Position numbers and translations under genes: made by a program. DNA of 64,000 nt, taken from Longirhabdus pacifica (GTDB taxonomy: Bacteria; Bacillota; Bacilli; Paenibacillales; DSM-105158). The notes below the pieces were generated by a model, which was not told where the DNA came from, did no database searches, and saw only the letters and a program-made list of their open reading frames with translations. The DNA lies in NCBI RefSeq assembly GCF_004115085.1, contig NZ_QXJP01000008.1, forward strand, positions 1 through 64,000, written 5' to 3'. Positions within the stretch are counted from its first letter, which is position 1. The number at the start of each line of letters is the position of its first letter. Positions 16,945-24,636 of the stretch are shown here, one piece after another.

Positions 16945-17322
16945 TAAGTTGAATGAACTTGTTCAGGCAACTTATTACCGCTAACATAAGATGGAGAGAT
17001 TTCCACATTACAATCTTTACGCCTGGCTACTGAGGCGTAAACTGTATTTCATCATTTCTTCATCTTATATTAAGTTGAATGAACTTGTTCAGGCAACTTA
17101 TTACCGCTAACATAAGATGGAGAAATTTCCACATTACAAACTTTACGCCTGGCTACTGAGGCGTAAACTGTATTTCATCATTTCTTCATCTTATATTAAG
17201 TTGAATGAACTTGTTCAGGCAACTTATTACCGCTAACATAAGATGGAGAAATTTCCACATTACAAACTTTACGCCTGGCTACTGAGGCGTAAACTGTATT
17301 TCATCATTTCTTCATCTTTTAT
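16945..17322. repeat. three tandem copies of a 126-bp intergenic repeat
   Basis: Copies begin at 16945, 17071 and 17197 and are almost identical. Each unit contains three self-complementary parts. One is AAGTTG-AAT-GAAC-TT-GTTC-AGG-CAACTT, a nested hairpin. The second is TTTACGCC-N10-GGCGTAAA. The third pairs CATAAGATG near the middle with CATCTTAT at the end. No ORF is conserved. Related single or partial copies lie at 36797-36920, 44810-44876, 50731-50766 and 57268-57396, all in or at the edge of intergenic DNA. Confidence 0.92.
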
Positions 17323-17345
17323 AAACAAGTTTACAATATAAAAAC

Positions 17346-17385
17346 AAAAAGCAGTTTGTCTCCTTTTCGAGACCCACTGCTTTTT
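17346..17385 (-). terminator. bidirectional terminator beyond the GyrI-like gene
   Basis: AAAAAGCAGT and ACTGCTTTTT pair, with an inner GTCTC/GAGAC stem. A and T runs on both sides allow use on either strand. It lies ten bases after the stop of the 17395-17865 gene. Confidence 0.85.
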
Positions 17386-17394
17386 AAAAATGGT

Positions 17395-17865
17395 TTACAC
17401 TATAGCAATATAGATATCTACTATGGCATTTGCTGGATCTTGCGCGCGCTCATCGTATACTTCCATATCATACGTAAATGAGCGTTTTTCTGCTGATGTT
17501 TTTGACCAATTCCAAATTTCCTCCCACGCATTAGGAACTACTTCAGCTATTGGTCCTTTTTCTGTCGTAAATACGATATAGTTTTGCTTCGGAATATGCA
17601 TCGTAAAATTTGTAAGAGGAAATCTACTACATTCCGTACTTATGGTGTAATTATAATGACCAAACTCCTCACTTTCGTAATCACTGTAGATCGCATATAT
17701 TGGCTGTGATTGATTTCTTTGATTTTCGTTCGTATCTTGTGCATAAAATTGTTCCCATAGTTTTTGAATGTTTCCGTTTCCTTCAAATTCTCGTTGATTG
17801 TTTGTTCTTGTCATCATTCCACTTAGCATCATAGCATCTTTTTTAGCTTTTTTCATTTGAATCAT
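17395..17865 (-). CDS. GyrI-like / AraC effector-binding domain protein
   Basis: This 156-residue stand-alone small-molecule-binding domain has the pattern IQKLWEQFY ... IYAIYSDYESEEFGHYNYTISTEC ... YIVFTTEKGPIAEVVPNAWEEIW ... FTYDMEVYDERA ... VDIYIAIV. The conserved Glu before the last strands fits ligand-binding members of the family (SbmC/GyrI, BmrR C-terminal domain). It has no DNA-binding domain. It probably binds a hydrophobic or cationic compound; the ligand is unknown. It is monocistronic, with 126-bp repeats downstream. Confidence 0.75.
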   Translation of the reverse strand: MIQMKKAKKDAMMLSGMMTRTNNQREFEGNGNIQKLWEQFYAQDTNENQRNQSQPIYAIYSDYESEEFGHYNYTISTECSRFPLTNFTMHIPKQNYIVFTTEKGPIAEVVPNAWEEIWNWSKTSAEKRSFTYDMEVYDERAQDPANAIVDIYIAIV

Positions 17866-18057
17866 GGTATCACCATCTCCTCATTCATTATCCATTACTT
17901 TTGTCTATATTATAGATGGGGATAGTGACAAAGGTTGTCATGATTAACTCTAAATATTTTGGCTAACTATTGAAAGCATGCAAACTAAATAATGCTTCAA
18001 ATGTACAGGCATGCTCTGGTTAACATACATAACATATAACAGTTGGAGGTGATCTTA

Positions 18058-18495
18058 ATGATAAGAAACAAAGTGGTTACTAGGAAAGTATACAATTTAA
18101 AAAGTGTACCTGTACCACCTGAAAAAAATTGTGTTGCAAGTAATTGTAATCATTGTCCATTTCCTACTTGCATATGTTTCTTTGGCGGCGTTTTATTTGT
18201 ATGCGGACAATTGACAGGAACAACCGTTTCCAATGCAAATATTACTTTTAAGAAAACTAAAAATGGACTAATCGCCATATTAAAACCAAGTAAATATGTA
18301 CAATATTCCATTTTAAATGCTTCTTCAAAAGGAAAATTAGAAGTAAAAACAATTAAATTCACTAATATTAAAAATAAAAATAAAAAAAGCGCGTTAATTC
18401 AGTCTTTAAATAACAACGGCATATTAACAAACAAAAGAATTTACTTCAGAAATACTAAACCAAACAAACCAAAAAAATGTCCGTGTCTGCGTTAA
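18058..18495 (+). CDS. small basic Cys-rich protein of unknown function
   Basis: The protein is 145 residues from the ATG at 18058, six bases after GGAGGTGATC. I do not recognise a family. An N-terminal Cys cluster (CVASNCNHCPFPTCICFFGGVLFVC) is followed by a Lys/Asn-rich body and the tail KKCPCLR. It has no signal peptide. The cysteine spacing could bind metal or be cross-linked, as in spore coat proteins; this is speculation. The C-terminal K-K-C-x-C pattern is shared loosely with the product of 20406-20639. Confidence 0.65.
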   Translation: MIRNKVVTRKVYNLKSVPVPPEKNCVASNCNHCPFPTCICFFGGVLFVCGQLTGTTVSNANITFKKTKNGLIAILKPSKYVQYSILNASSKGKLEVKTIKFTNIKNKNKKSALIQSLNNNGILTNKRIYFRNTKPNKPKKCPCLR

Positions 18496-18548
18496 GCATT
18501 TTCACATTACTATTTTCACTCACTTTAAAAACTCAAAAAAACTAGAAA

Positions 18549-18580
18549 AGGTAGAAAGTAATTTACGTTACTTTCTACCT
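18549..18580 (-). terminator. terminator of the methyltransferase pseudogene
   Basis: A perfect 13-pair stem AGGTAGAAAGTAA/TTACTTTCTACCT has a T-rich tail (TTTTCTAG, then more Ts) on the minus strand. It may also stop the convergent 18058-18495 transcript. Confidence 0.85.
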
Positions 18581-18595
18581 GCAAAGGTTTACTTA

Positions 18596-19188
18596 TTAGG
18601 TGCGTTTCCTTGAGACGATGATAAATCGATGCTGGTAGTTTAAAATATACCCTTTCGCTAATCGTTCTTTCTCAGCTTCTAGTAGTTGTTGAAAGTTATT
18701 GCTTACAGTAAAATCAGGAAACTCCCATTGTATTACTTTAGCATAATAAATAAGTGCTTCTATCGTAAAAAACTTTTGGTAAGGATGATATTCATTGGCA
18801 TAGATGATTTCAAAGTGTTCTTTCTGCAATTGTTGCGATGTGTTGTGTAGCTTCCATTCCTCATACTTAGGGATAAAGTGAGGAATAAGCATGTTTGATA
18901 AGCGTCTTCCGTTTTGACCGCCCACTTGTTGCGTAATGAATATTCCATTTGGTTTTAGAACCCTATGCACTTCCTTCGCATTGAAGAACTCATGTCGAGT
19001 AGCTTCATGTCACATGACAAGTAAGTTTCTATTATATTTTTATAGTCCCATGGAAGAGGCTCATTTTCCCAGCTATCTTTAATATGAGTAAAGTCCCATC
19101 CAGAAAAGGTTATCTTTTCGTGCTCTTCCCATTGTTTTAATAAATCCATTTCATCTTGCATTCGATATTTTTTTGTTGTCATACTCAT
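18596..19188 (-). pseudogene. SAM-dependent methyltransferase, internally deleted and frameshifted
   Basis: The N-terminal piece (19188 down to about 18990) reads MDLLKQWEEHEKITFSGWDFTHIK...YLSCDMKLLDM, which leads up to motif I of a class I methyltransferase. It then jumps to a segment normally found some 60 residues later, in another frame: FFNAKEVHRVLKPNGIFITQQVGGQNGRRLS and onward to 18596. The glycine-rich SAM-binding loop and the following strands are missing. The gene therefore appears inactivated by one internal deletion. Both halves otherwise look well preserved, which suggests a recent event. The size of the missing part is my estimate from family proportions. Confidence 0.8.
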
Positions 19189-19354
19189 CCATCCTCTACA
19201 TATTTTTAATGATGGACGATGCAGTTCACAGATAGAATTTCATTATCTCGATACAGACTCTATCCTCCTGTTTAACTGCATCGAGTAGCTACCTCGTTTT
19301 CTCATCTTCCTTCCTCCTTCATACACTACTTCAGTATTAAACAACGTTAGCTCC

Positions 19355-19921
19355 TTATTTTTTCTCCTCTATTCCTTCCTTCTTTTCCATCCATTCTTCA
19401 CGCAGCACACCCATGCGTATAGAGTCATAATATACGCCGTTATAGTATCTGCATTTTCTCATTCTACCTTCTAGTATCATTCCTACTTTTTCCGCTGCGT
19501 TCATCATGCGATGATTGCCAGACCATGTTGTTAATCCTACTCTCGCAATACGAGGGAAGCGTCGAAATATTTCCGTTACCCATAGCTGTAAAGCTTCTGT
19601 TCCATACCCTCCATTCCAATACGAAGGATCATAAATACCAATACCTACTTCCAACCATCTCGTAGGCTGATACTCCCAATAATACACAACAGAGCCTACG
19701 ACCTTTTCATTGACTTCAATGACGTAACAATCTTCGTGCTCTATAGATGGCTTCATGCTCTCTATATAATCTTCTAACGGTTCATATTCTAGTTCAAAAT
19801 ACGGTGCATCCCACTTTTTCCACTCTGGATTTTCTTCTCCATATCTATAGTTCCACAATAAAGGGAGATCTTTTTCTTCTAATTTTCTTACTACAACGTT
19901 ATCCCCAACTAATTTCTGCAT
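19355..19921 (-). CDS. GNAT acetyltransferase, RimJ/RimL-like
   Basis: This 188-residue GNAT-family protein runs from the beta1 segment VVVRKLEEKDLPLLWNYRY to the acetyl-CoA-binding region YWNGGYGTEALQLWVTEIFRRF and the terminal GMILEGRMRKCRYYNGVYYDSIRMGVLREEW. It resembles proteins that acetylate N-termini or small amines. The substrate is unknown. The ATG follows GAAGGGGAG. Confidence 0.85.
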   Translation of the reverse strand: MQKLVGDNVVVRKLEEKDLPLLWNYRYGEENPEWKKWDAPYFELEYEPLEDYIESMKPSIEHEDCYVIEVNEKVVGSVVYYWEYQPTRWLEVGIGIYDPSYWNGGYGTEALQLWVTEIFRRFPRIARVGLTTWSGNHRMMNAAEKVGMILEGRMRKCRYYNGVYYDSIRMGVLREEWMEKKEGIEEKK

Positions 19922-20025
19922 GTCATCTCCCCTTCTATATGTTTATTTGTACATATTTCACATACTTTATGGATTCTACTATACATGACAATCAGATAAA
20001 TTTCCATATGTTGTCATGTTATAAG

Positions 20026-20109
20026 TTATTTATGTTTGTGGAAAGCTAATATTCCTATAATTAATATCCCAAACGAAACCATTAACGACATGGCTTCATA
20101 CACTGTCAT
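20026..20109 (-). CDS. putative holin-like (type I) toxin peptide
   Basis: The peptide has 27 residues: MTVYEAMSLMVSFGILIIGI, then LAFHKHK. The MTVYE-x-(L/M)xLMxxFG start and the single membrane segment are typical of the Hol-Tox/BsrG/TxpA class of small toxins in Bacillales. GGAGGAGG lies five bases before the ATG. The frame also continues up to an ATG at 20160 with its own GGGGA site, which would add 17 residues. Type I toxins are normally silenced by an antisense RNA. Nothing proves such an RNA here, but inverted repeats lie downstream (ACATGACA...TGTCATGT near 19985-20020). Confidence 0.7.
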   Translation of the reverse strand: MTVYEAMSLMVSFGILIIGILAFHKHK

Positions 20110-20305
20110 CTGAACCTCCTCCTTTTTCGTTTTATGGTGTTGACCTTTTGTCGTGTTCATCGTCTTCCCCTTTACCTCCTAAATATGTGTAACGTTTATA
20201 TGCTTAGTATTTCACGAAATAAAAATAATATGCAAACATTTGTTCTTACTGCTTGTCCTTTTTTTGTTTTTCTTCTATGCCTTTTTCGTATGTATACCTA
20301 TGTAT

Positions 20306-20355
20306 AACCTTCTTGATGTTGTATCACCCATAAGTCATCAACAACCAAGAAGGTT
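20306..20355. other. strong hairpin of unknown role upstream of the toxin-like gene
   Basis: AACCTTCTTG and CAAGAAGGTT pair perfectly (10 bp), with GTTG/CAAC pairs inside. Neither strand has a T-run after the stem, so a simple terminator is unlikely. It could be part of a structured RNA or a leader. I see no ORF in 20161-20405. Confidence 0.5.
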
Positions 20356-20405
20356 TCAAATTCTTCACGTTCTAAAACACGTTAGTACAATCTATTCTAT
20401 TTTGT

Positions 20406-20639
20406 TTAGATGGAACAACCACAATTTTTCTTTTTTGGTCTTGTGTATACTTTAGATCGTTTATTTTGATGTATTTTTTTAAATGCAGCACTTGAGTCCG
20501 TACAATTCAAACAATCGCTGCGACATTGTCTACGACCTGACGAAAATAAGTTACATACATTTCTGCAAAACGTCACACATGCATTACTATTTAGGTTAGC
20601 TAAATAAACTGCACCAGGTGTTCCTCTTTTTACTGTCAT
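20406..20639 (-). CDS. small Cys-rich basic protein of unknown function
   Basis: The protein is 77 residues, from an ATG seven bases after AGGAGGTC. It has eight cysteines in the arrangement CVTFCRNVC...CRSDCLNC...NCGC and many Lys/Arg. It has no signal peptide and I do not recognise a family. The small size, basic charge and CxC tail recall spore-associated cross-linked proteins or metal-binding peptides, but nothing in the sequence decides between these. The strong ribosome-binding site makes expression likely. Confidence 0.6.
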   Translation of the reverse strand: MTVKRGTPGAVYLANLNSNACVTFCRNVCNLFSSGRRQCRSDCLNCTDSSAAFKKIHQNKRSKVYTRPKKKNCGCSI

Positions 20640-20768
20640 CACTGCTGACCTCCTAACGAAGTAAATAAATTGTACAATGAAAGGTAGTGAGTATCATGGC
20701 TTACATGGCAAACATAGTTCATTATATGCCTATCGCCATGAATTGTTATGGGCTTTATAAACAAACTA

Positions 20769-20796
20769 TTGATATACAGATTGCAAGTAGTATATT
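20769..20796 (+). promoter_or_regulatory. candidate sigma-A promoter of the DUF1700 gene
   Basis: TTGATA, 16 bases, TATATT, about 90 bp before the 20885 start. Confidence 0.45.
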
Positions 20797-20884
20797 CTAA
20801 ATGTACAACGATAAGCATACACAAAACATAAGAACCTTTATGAATATCTATCATCATAACGACTAAAAAAGGAGCCTTCTGGGG

Positions 20885-21457
20885 ATGAACAGACAACTTT
20901 ATGCTGCCCAATTAAGGGCTTTACTCAAAGAAATACCTTTAAAAGCGCAGCAACCATTTTTTGAAGATCTTGCGGAATTTTTCGATAAAGGCTTAAGAAT
21001 GGGGAGAACAGAAGAACAGAGTATAGCCCTATTAGGTGATCCACTCCATATTGCAAACGACTTTATAGCAGAATACTATGTAAACAATCCACAGGAACCG
21101 GAACCAGCTCCCAAAAACGGCTCTCCTATTCTGTCGGTAATTGGCATAAGTTTTCTTAACCTTTTGCTCATCGCTCCCTTTATTGCTGGATTTTTTATTT
21201 TTATCGCTTTCTTTATCTTAGCAGGTGTATTTGTGCTTACACCACTGTTAACCGTAGGTGATGTCATATTAGATTTGTATTTCTTTTCGCTGACTTTTAA
21301 TAATATCCATTGGCTAGAAATATTTTTGTCCGTTTTTTTGTGTGGTTTAGGTATACTCCTGTTTCCCCTGGTCATGAAATTCGGTCGAAAACTTATCAAG
21401 TGGGTTGCTGCATATATGAAACTCAATTTACGTATTGCTAAAAGTTTAATCAAGTAG
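20885..21457 (+). CDS. DUF1700 (HAAS domain) membrane protein
   Basis: The protein is 190 residues. The N-terminal 60 residues form the helical HAAS-type domain (YAAQLRALLKEIP...FFEDLAEFFDKGLRMGRTEEQSIALLGDPLHIANDFIAEYYV). Four hydrophobic segments follow. Such proteins usually work with a PadR regulator and a DUF4097 protein. No PadR gene is seen near here. It is a paralogue of the 22842-23471 gene, which does have a DUF4097 partner. It is followed by a terminator, so it is probably transcribed alone. Confidence 0.8.
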   Translation: MNRQLYAAQLRALLKEIPLKAQQPFFEDLAEFFDKGLRMGRTEEQSIALLGDPLHIANDFIAEYYVNNPQEPEPAPKNGSPILSVIGISFLNLLLIAPFIAGFFIFIAFFILAGVFVLTPLLTVGDVILDLYFFSLTFNNIHWLEIFLSVFLCGLGILLFPLVMKFGRKLIKWVAAYMKLNLRIAKSLIK

Positions 21458-21526
21458 TACAAAAAATCGATAACACATTTTTACTTTTTAACACGCGCAG
21501 CATCTGCACGTATACAAACATATTAC

Positions 21527-21571
21527 AGCTTTCCTCCAAAGTAGATGTAGATCTAGGGGAAAGCTTTTTTT
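21527..21571 (+). terminator. terminator of the first DUF1700 gene
   Basis: AGCTTTCC pairs with GGAAAGCT and is followed by seven Ts on the plus strand, about 70 bp after the stop codon. Confidence 0.85.
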
Positions 21572-21596
21572 GTTGTTGGTAGTGAGAACGTTCAAC

Positions 21597-21622
21597 CTAA
21601 CCTAGACTAAAGTCTAGGTTAG
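21597..21622. promoter_or_regulatory. perfect 26-bp inverted repeat (operator or hairpin)
   Basis: CTAACCTAGACT, AA, AGTCTAGGTTAG: twelve perfect pairs around two bases. It lies about 220 bp before the zinc-finger gene and just after a terminator. There is no T-run, so it is more like a protein-binding dyad than a terminator. The binding protein is unknown. Confidence 0.5.
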
Positions 21623-21841
21623 ACCTCTACTTTAAGCCAGTACAAAACAATGCCATAGTCCATACCACTTTAATAAATTTTAGATATAATAAGTATTGTA
21701 CTTTCAACAAACAAGCCGTTTGAATCATCTGCTAAATGAAAATATTTACTGACAATCGTGAATTGAAAATATTATAATAACACCAATATACATTAAAAAG
21801 TGACTAAAACTATAGTAAGTATAGTGAAAGGAGGAGCATTC

Positions 21842-22783
21842 ATGTTTACTTGCAACATATGCGCTCAACTTTTTGAAAGTAAAGCCGAACTTTTACATCA
21901 TATAAAAAAGGCTCATCATCCTAACACAGTCACAAACCATATCGTACAACAGTTTCAATACTATTTTAAAAAAATAACATTCCCTTATTATGATCAAAAT
22001 ACGCCAAATAAAGAGAATAATGATGATCATACATATGTTACATACACAGAACAGCGCACGCAACATCACTATAATAAGACAGAAAAGAAACACAGCAATA
22101 ACCAACATGTAAATCATCTATTTGCTGATACAAGGAAATTACCTCATGATATAAGCTCCGCTCACCACACCCAAGATAAAGTAGTTCCTGTCTATATCCT
22201 GCTTACTCATACAGGGACCGTGTTAGCGAATACGATTAAATCTATTACAAGAGCGCCTTATAGTCACGTGAGTATATCCTTTGATAGCTCACTTTCTGAA
22301 ATGTACAGCTTCGGTAGGAAAAACCCATCCAACCCTTTTATCGGAGGGTTTGTGAAAGAAAGTATTCACGAGGGTATTTATTGCAAATATCAAGATACGA
22401 TCCATTATTCGCTTTATGTCACGTTTGTATCAGAGCAACAAAAACGTAAGATGATTAATAAATTAAACTATTTCAAAGACAACAAACACAAATGGAAGTA
22501 CAATTTTTACGGCTTATTTAAAAATTTAGCGGGGAAAGAAAGTGAAGAAAACAATGCTTATTTTTGTTCTCAATTTGTCAGTTTCATTCTGAATAGCTCT
22601 GGATCCAGCTACTTCAAACAACATCCAAGCTTAGTAAGACCTTTTGATTTCACAACAAACAAATACTTTACTCACATTGATAAAGGATTCATATGCCATT
22701 TTGATGGCCATAACATAAATACTAAAGTTCATCATATGCTGTACGATACTATATATGAAGATAGTGCCTACTCTTTTGCTTAA
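21842..22783 (+). CDS. C2H2 zinc finger fused to a permuted papain-like (NlpC/P60-type) domain
   Basis: The protein is 313 residues from the ATG at 21842, six bases after GGAGGA. Residues 3-25 are a canonical C2H2 finger (C-x2-C, x12, H-x5-H type: CNICAQLFESKAELLHHIKKAH), rare in bacteria. A polar, low-complexity linker of about 90 residues follows. Residues about 115-290 resemble permuted papain-like amidases of the YiiX/YaeF kind: VYILLTHTGTVLANTIKSITRAPYSHVSISFD carries the His, EMYSFGRKNPSNPFIGGFVKE is a conserved loop, and NAYFCSQFVSFIL carries the Cys. The substrate is unknown (lipid or peptide amide by family analogy). It lies upstream of the DUF1700-DUF4097 pair on the same strand, possibly one transcript. 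Confidence 0.75.
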   Translation: MFTCNICAQLFESKAELLHHIKKAHHPNTVTNHIVQQFQYYFKKITFPYYDQNTPNKENNDDHTYVTYTEQRTQHHYNKTEKKHSNNQHVNHLFADTRKLPHDISSAHHTQDKVVPVYILLTHTGTVLANTIKSITRAPYSHVSISFDSSLSEMYSFGRKNPSNPFIGGFVKESIHEGIYCKYQDTIHYSLYVTFVSEQQKRKMINKLNYFKDNKHKWKYNFYGLFKNLAGKESEENNAYFCSQFVSFILNSSGSSYFKQHPSLVRPFDFTTNKYFTHIDKGFICHFDGHNINTKVHHMLYDTIYEDSAYSFA

Positions 22784-22841
22784 CGAAGACGGCATAGGAT
22801 GGCAAAAAGCGTAATACAACAAATTGGGAGTTGAGCATGAC

Positions 22842-23471
22842 ATGGAAGTCACTTTAAAAATGTATAAAGATCAATTGAAAACTTTACTTACTGACATTCC
22901 TTACAAAGAGCAACAACCTTTGTTCGATGATCTAAAGGATTTTTTCAATAAAGAACAACGATCAGGCAAATCAGAAACACAAATCTTACAACAACTAGCT
23001 GATCCTATGGTCGTTGCTAATGACTTCATAGCAGAGTACAAGTTAAACAAAACAGAGCAACCGAAAACAAGCAACATACAACCCATGCATACTGACACTA
23101 TCCAAGCTGAACGTACTCATCGTGATAAACGATCCATTGGCTATATTTTTTGTATGATTGGATTGGTGTTTCTCCATCTTTTTCTTATTGCGCCGTTTGC
23201 AGCTGGCTTTTTGGGAGTGATCGCTTTTTTTATGGTGGCATGTGTGCTTATATTTAGTCCAATCTTGGCACTTATCGAGATCGTGATACAGTTATATGTA
23301 TTTCAAAATCCTTTTGAAACAGCTAACAGCTTAAGTTTATTTACATCTATTTTTTTATGCGGGATCGGCATGTTATTATTTCCTGTAGCAAAATATGTTG
23401 GTAGCATGCTCAAACATGGAGTGCAGCGCTATATAGCATTTAACAGAAACCTGATTAAGGGAGGAAAGTAA
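22842..23471 (+). CDS. DUF1700 (HAAS domain) membrane protein
   Basis: The protein is about 209 residues from the ATG at 22842, with GGGAG upstream. An N-terminal HAAS-type helical domain (YKDQLKTLLTDIPYKEQQPLFDDLKDFF...QQLADPMVVANDFIAEYKL) is followed by four membrane segments. Its stop overlaps the start of the DUF4097 gene by one base (TAATG), so the two are translationally coupled. Similar pairs act in envelope-stress or repressor control, with the HAAS protein sensing at the membrane. Confidence 0.82.
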   Translation: MEVTLKMYKDQLKTLLTDIPYKEQQPLFDDLKDFFNKEQRSGKSETQILQQLADPMVVANDFIAEYKLNKTEQPKTSNIQPMHTDTIQAERTHRDKRSIGYIFCMIGLVFLHLFLIAPFAAGFLGVIAFFMVACVLIFSPILALIEIVIQLYVFQNPFETANSLSLFTSIFLCGIGMLLFPVAKYVGSMLKHGVQRYIAFNRNLIKGGK

Positions 23472-24523
23472 TGAAAAAAATAGCATTACTACTTATTATC
23501 GTCGGATTTGTAGGCATGGTTGTATCAGGTACGGCGGTGTTCTCCGATTCCAACGTTGCAGAAATAAATGAACAAAAAACAGTAACAGCAGAAGAAAGTA
23601 AAGACATACAAAACATTAACATTCAATCTTCTTCCATTCAGCATATTATACTAGAAGCCACGGACAGTGAAGAAATACAAGTATCACTAGAAGGAACGTT
23701 GAGCCAAAGCGAAAAGGAAAATATGGAGTTTGAAGTAGAATCCAAGCAAGACACATTGTATGTGAATGTCAGCACGACTCAAAATATATTATCTATTGTA
23801 AATATAGATGGTATTGGTAGCTTAATAAATGTAATCCAAAATAATGAACATCGCAGCACTCTACATATTACCATTCCAAACAAAGTATACGATGCGGTGG
23901 AGATTGATACCTACAGTACAGACATCGAGGTTCAACAAGTTCATAGTAATGATTTCATATCCCACACCAGTTCGGGAAATCAACATATCTCAGCTGTGCA
24001 AGCAGATGACCAGTTTGAAGTGAAATCATCAAGCGGAGATATAAAAATAAGCACTATTAATACAGAGGATATGCTAGTAAAGGCATCAAGTGGAAATATA
24101 ACGGCGCAGGAAGTGGAAGGTGTCCAAATTCAACTCCACACATCAAGTGGTACTATATCACTAGAGCAAATGGACAGTAAGCAAATAGAACTGCATACCA
24201 GTAGCGGTGACATTGAAGCCGAAGATATTGTCGCAGAAGACATAACAACGAAAGTTACTTCAGGAGATATAGAAATTGAAAATAAAGCATTGAAAGGAAA
24301 CATATACGCTAAAGCAACAAGCGGGGATGTGAATTTAACATTTGAAGATCCCATTGCTTCCATTACGTTAGATTATGACGGAAGTTCTGGCAGTATAGAT
24401 CAGAACATAGATGGACTCACAAACGAAAAAAACGGAGATCATGCATTCTTTGGCACTAAAAATGATGGAGCATTTGAAGTTAAAGTTAGAACAACTTCGG
24501 GAGATTTTACTTTAGATAATTAA
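23471..24523 (+). CDS. DUF4097 beta-helix membrane-anchored protein
   Basis: The protein is 350 residues. An N-terminal signal anchor (KKIALLLIIVGFVGMVVSGTAVF) is followed by a right-handed beta-helix-like domain with recurrent (S/T)SG(D/N)I motifs (KSSSGDIKI, KASSGNITA, HTSSGTISL, HTSSGDIEA, VTSGDIEI, TSGDVNL). This is the DUF4097 or putative adhesin signature. It is exposed outside the membrane and coupled to the DUF1700 gene. The gene ends before a terminator shared with the convergent speE operon. Confidence 0.88.
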   Translation: MKKIALLLIIVGFVGMVVSGTAVFSDSNVAEINEQKTVTAEESKDIQNINIQSSSIQHIILEATDSEEIQVSLEGTLSQSEKENMEFEVESKQDTLYVNVSTTQNILSIVNIDGIGSLINVIQNNEHRSTLHITIPNKVYDAVEIDTYSTDIEVQQVHSNDFISHTSSGNQHISAVQADDQFEVKSSSGDIKISTINTEDMLVKASSGNITAQEVEGVQIQLHTSSGTISLEQMDSKQIELHTSSGDIEAEDIVAEDITTKVTSGDIEIENKALKGNIYAKATSGDVNLTFEDPIASITLDYDGSSGSIDQNIDGLTNEKNGDHAFFGTKNDGAFEVKVRTTSGDFTLDN

Positions 24524-24602
24524 TATTTAACCTGCTGAAGGATCTGCTAAAATTATAAAACCATATATGCATATGACTATCGCTGTAATGTGAAGCATGA
24601 CG

Positions 24603-24636
24603 AACAACCTCCTTCTTGTGAAGGGGGTTGTTTTAA
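24603..24636 (+). terminator. terminator of the DUF1700-DUF4097 operon
   Basis: AACAACC-T-CCTTC pairs with GAAGG-G-GGTTGTT around TTGT and is followed by TTAAT. The stem reaches the stop codon of the convergent gene. Confidence 0.8.

Noticed and set aside
16945-17322. CRISPR array
   Set aside because: The whole 126-bp unit is repeated without unique spacers, and no cas genes are nearby.
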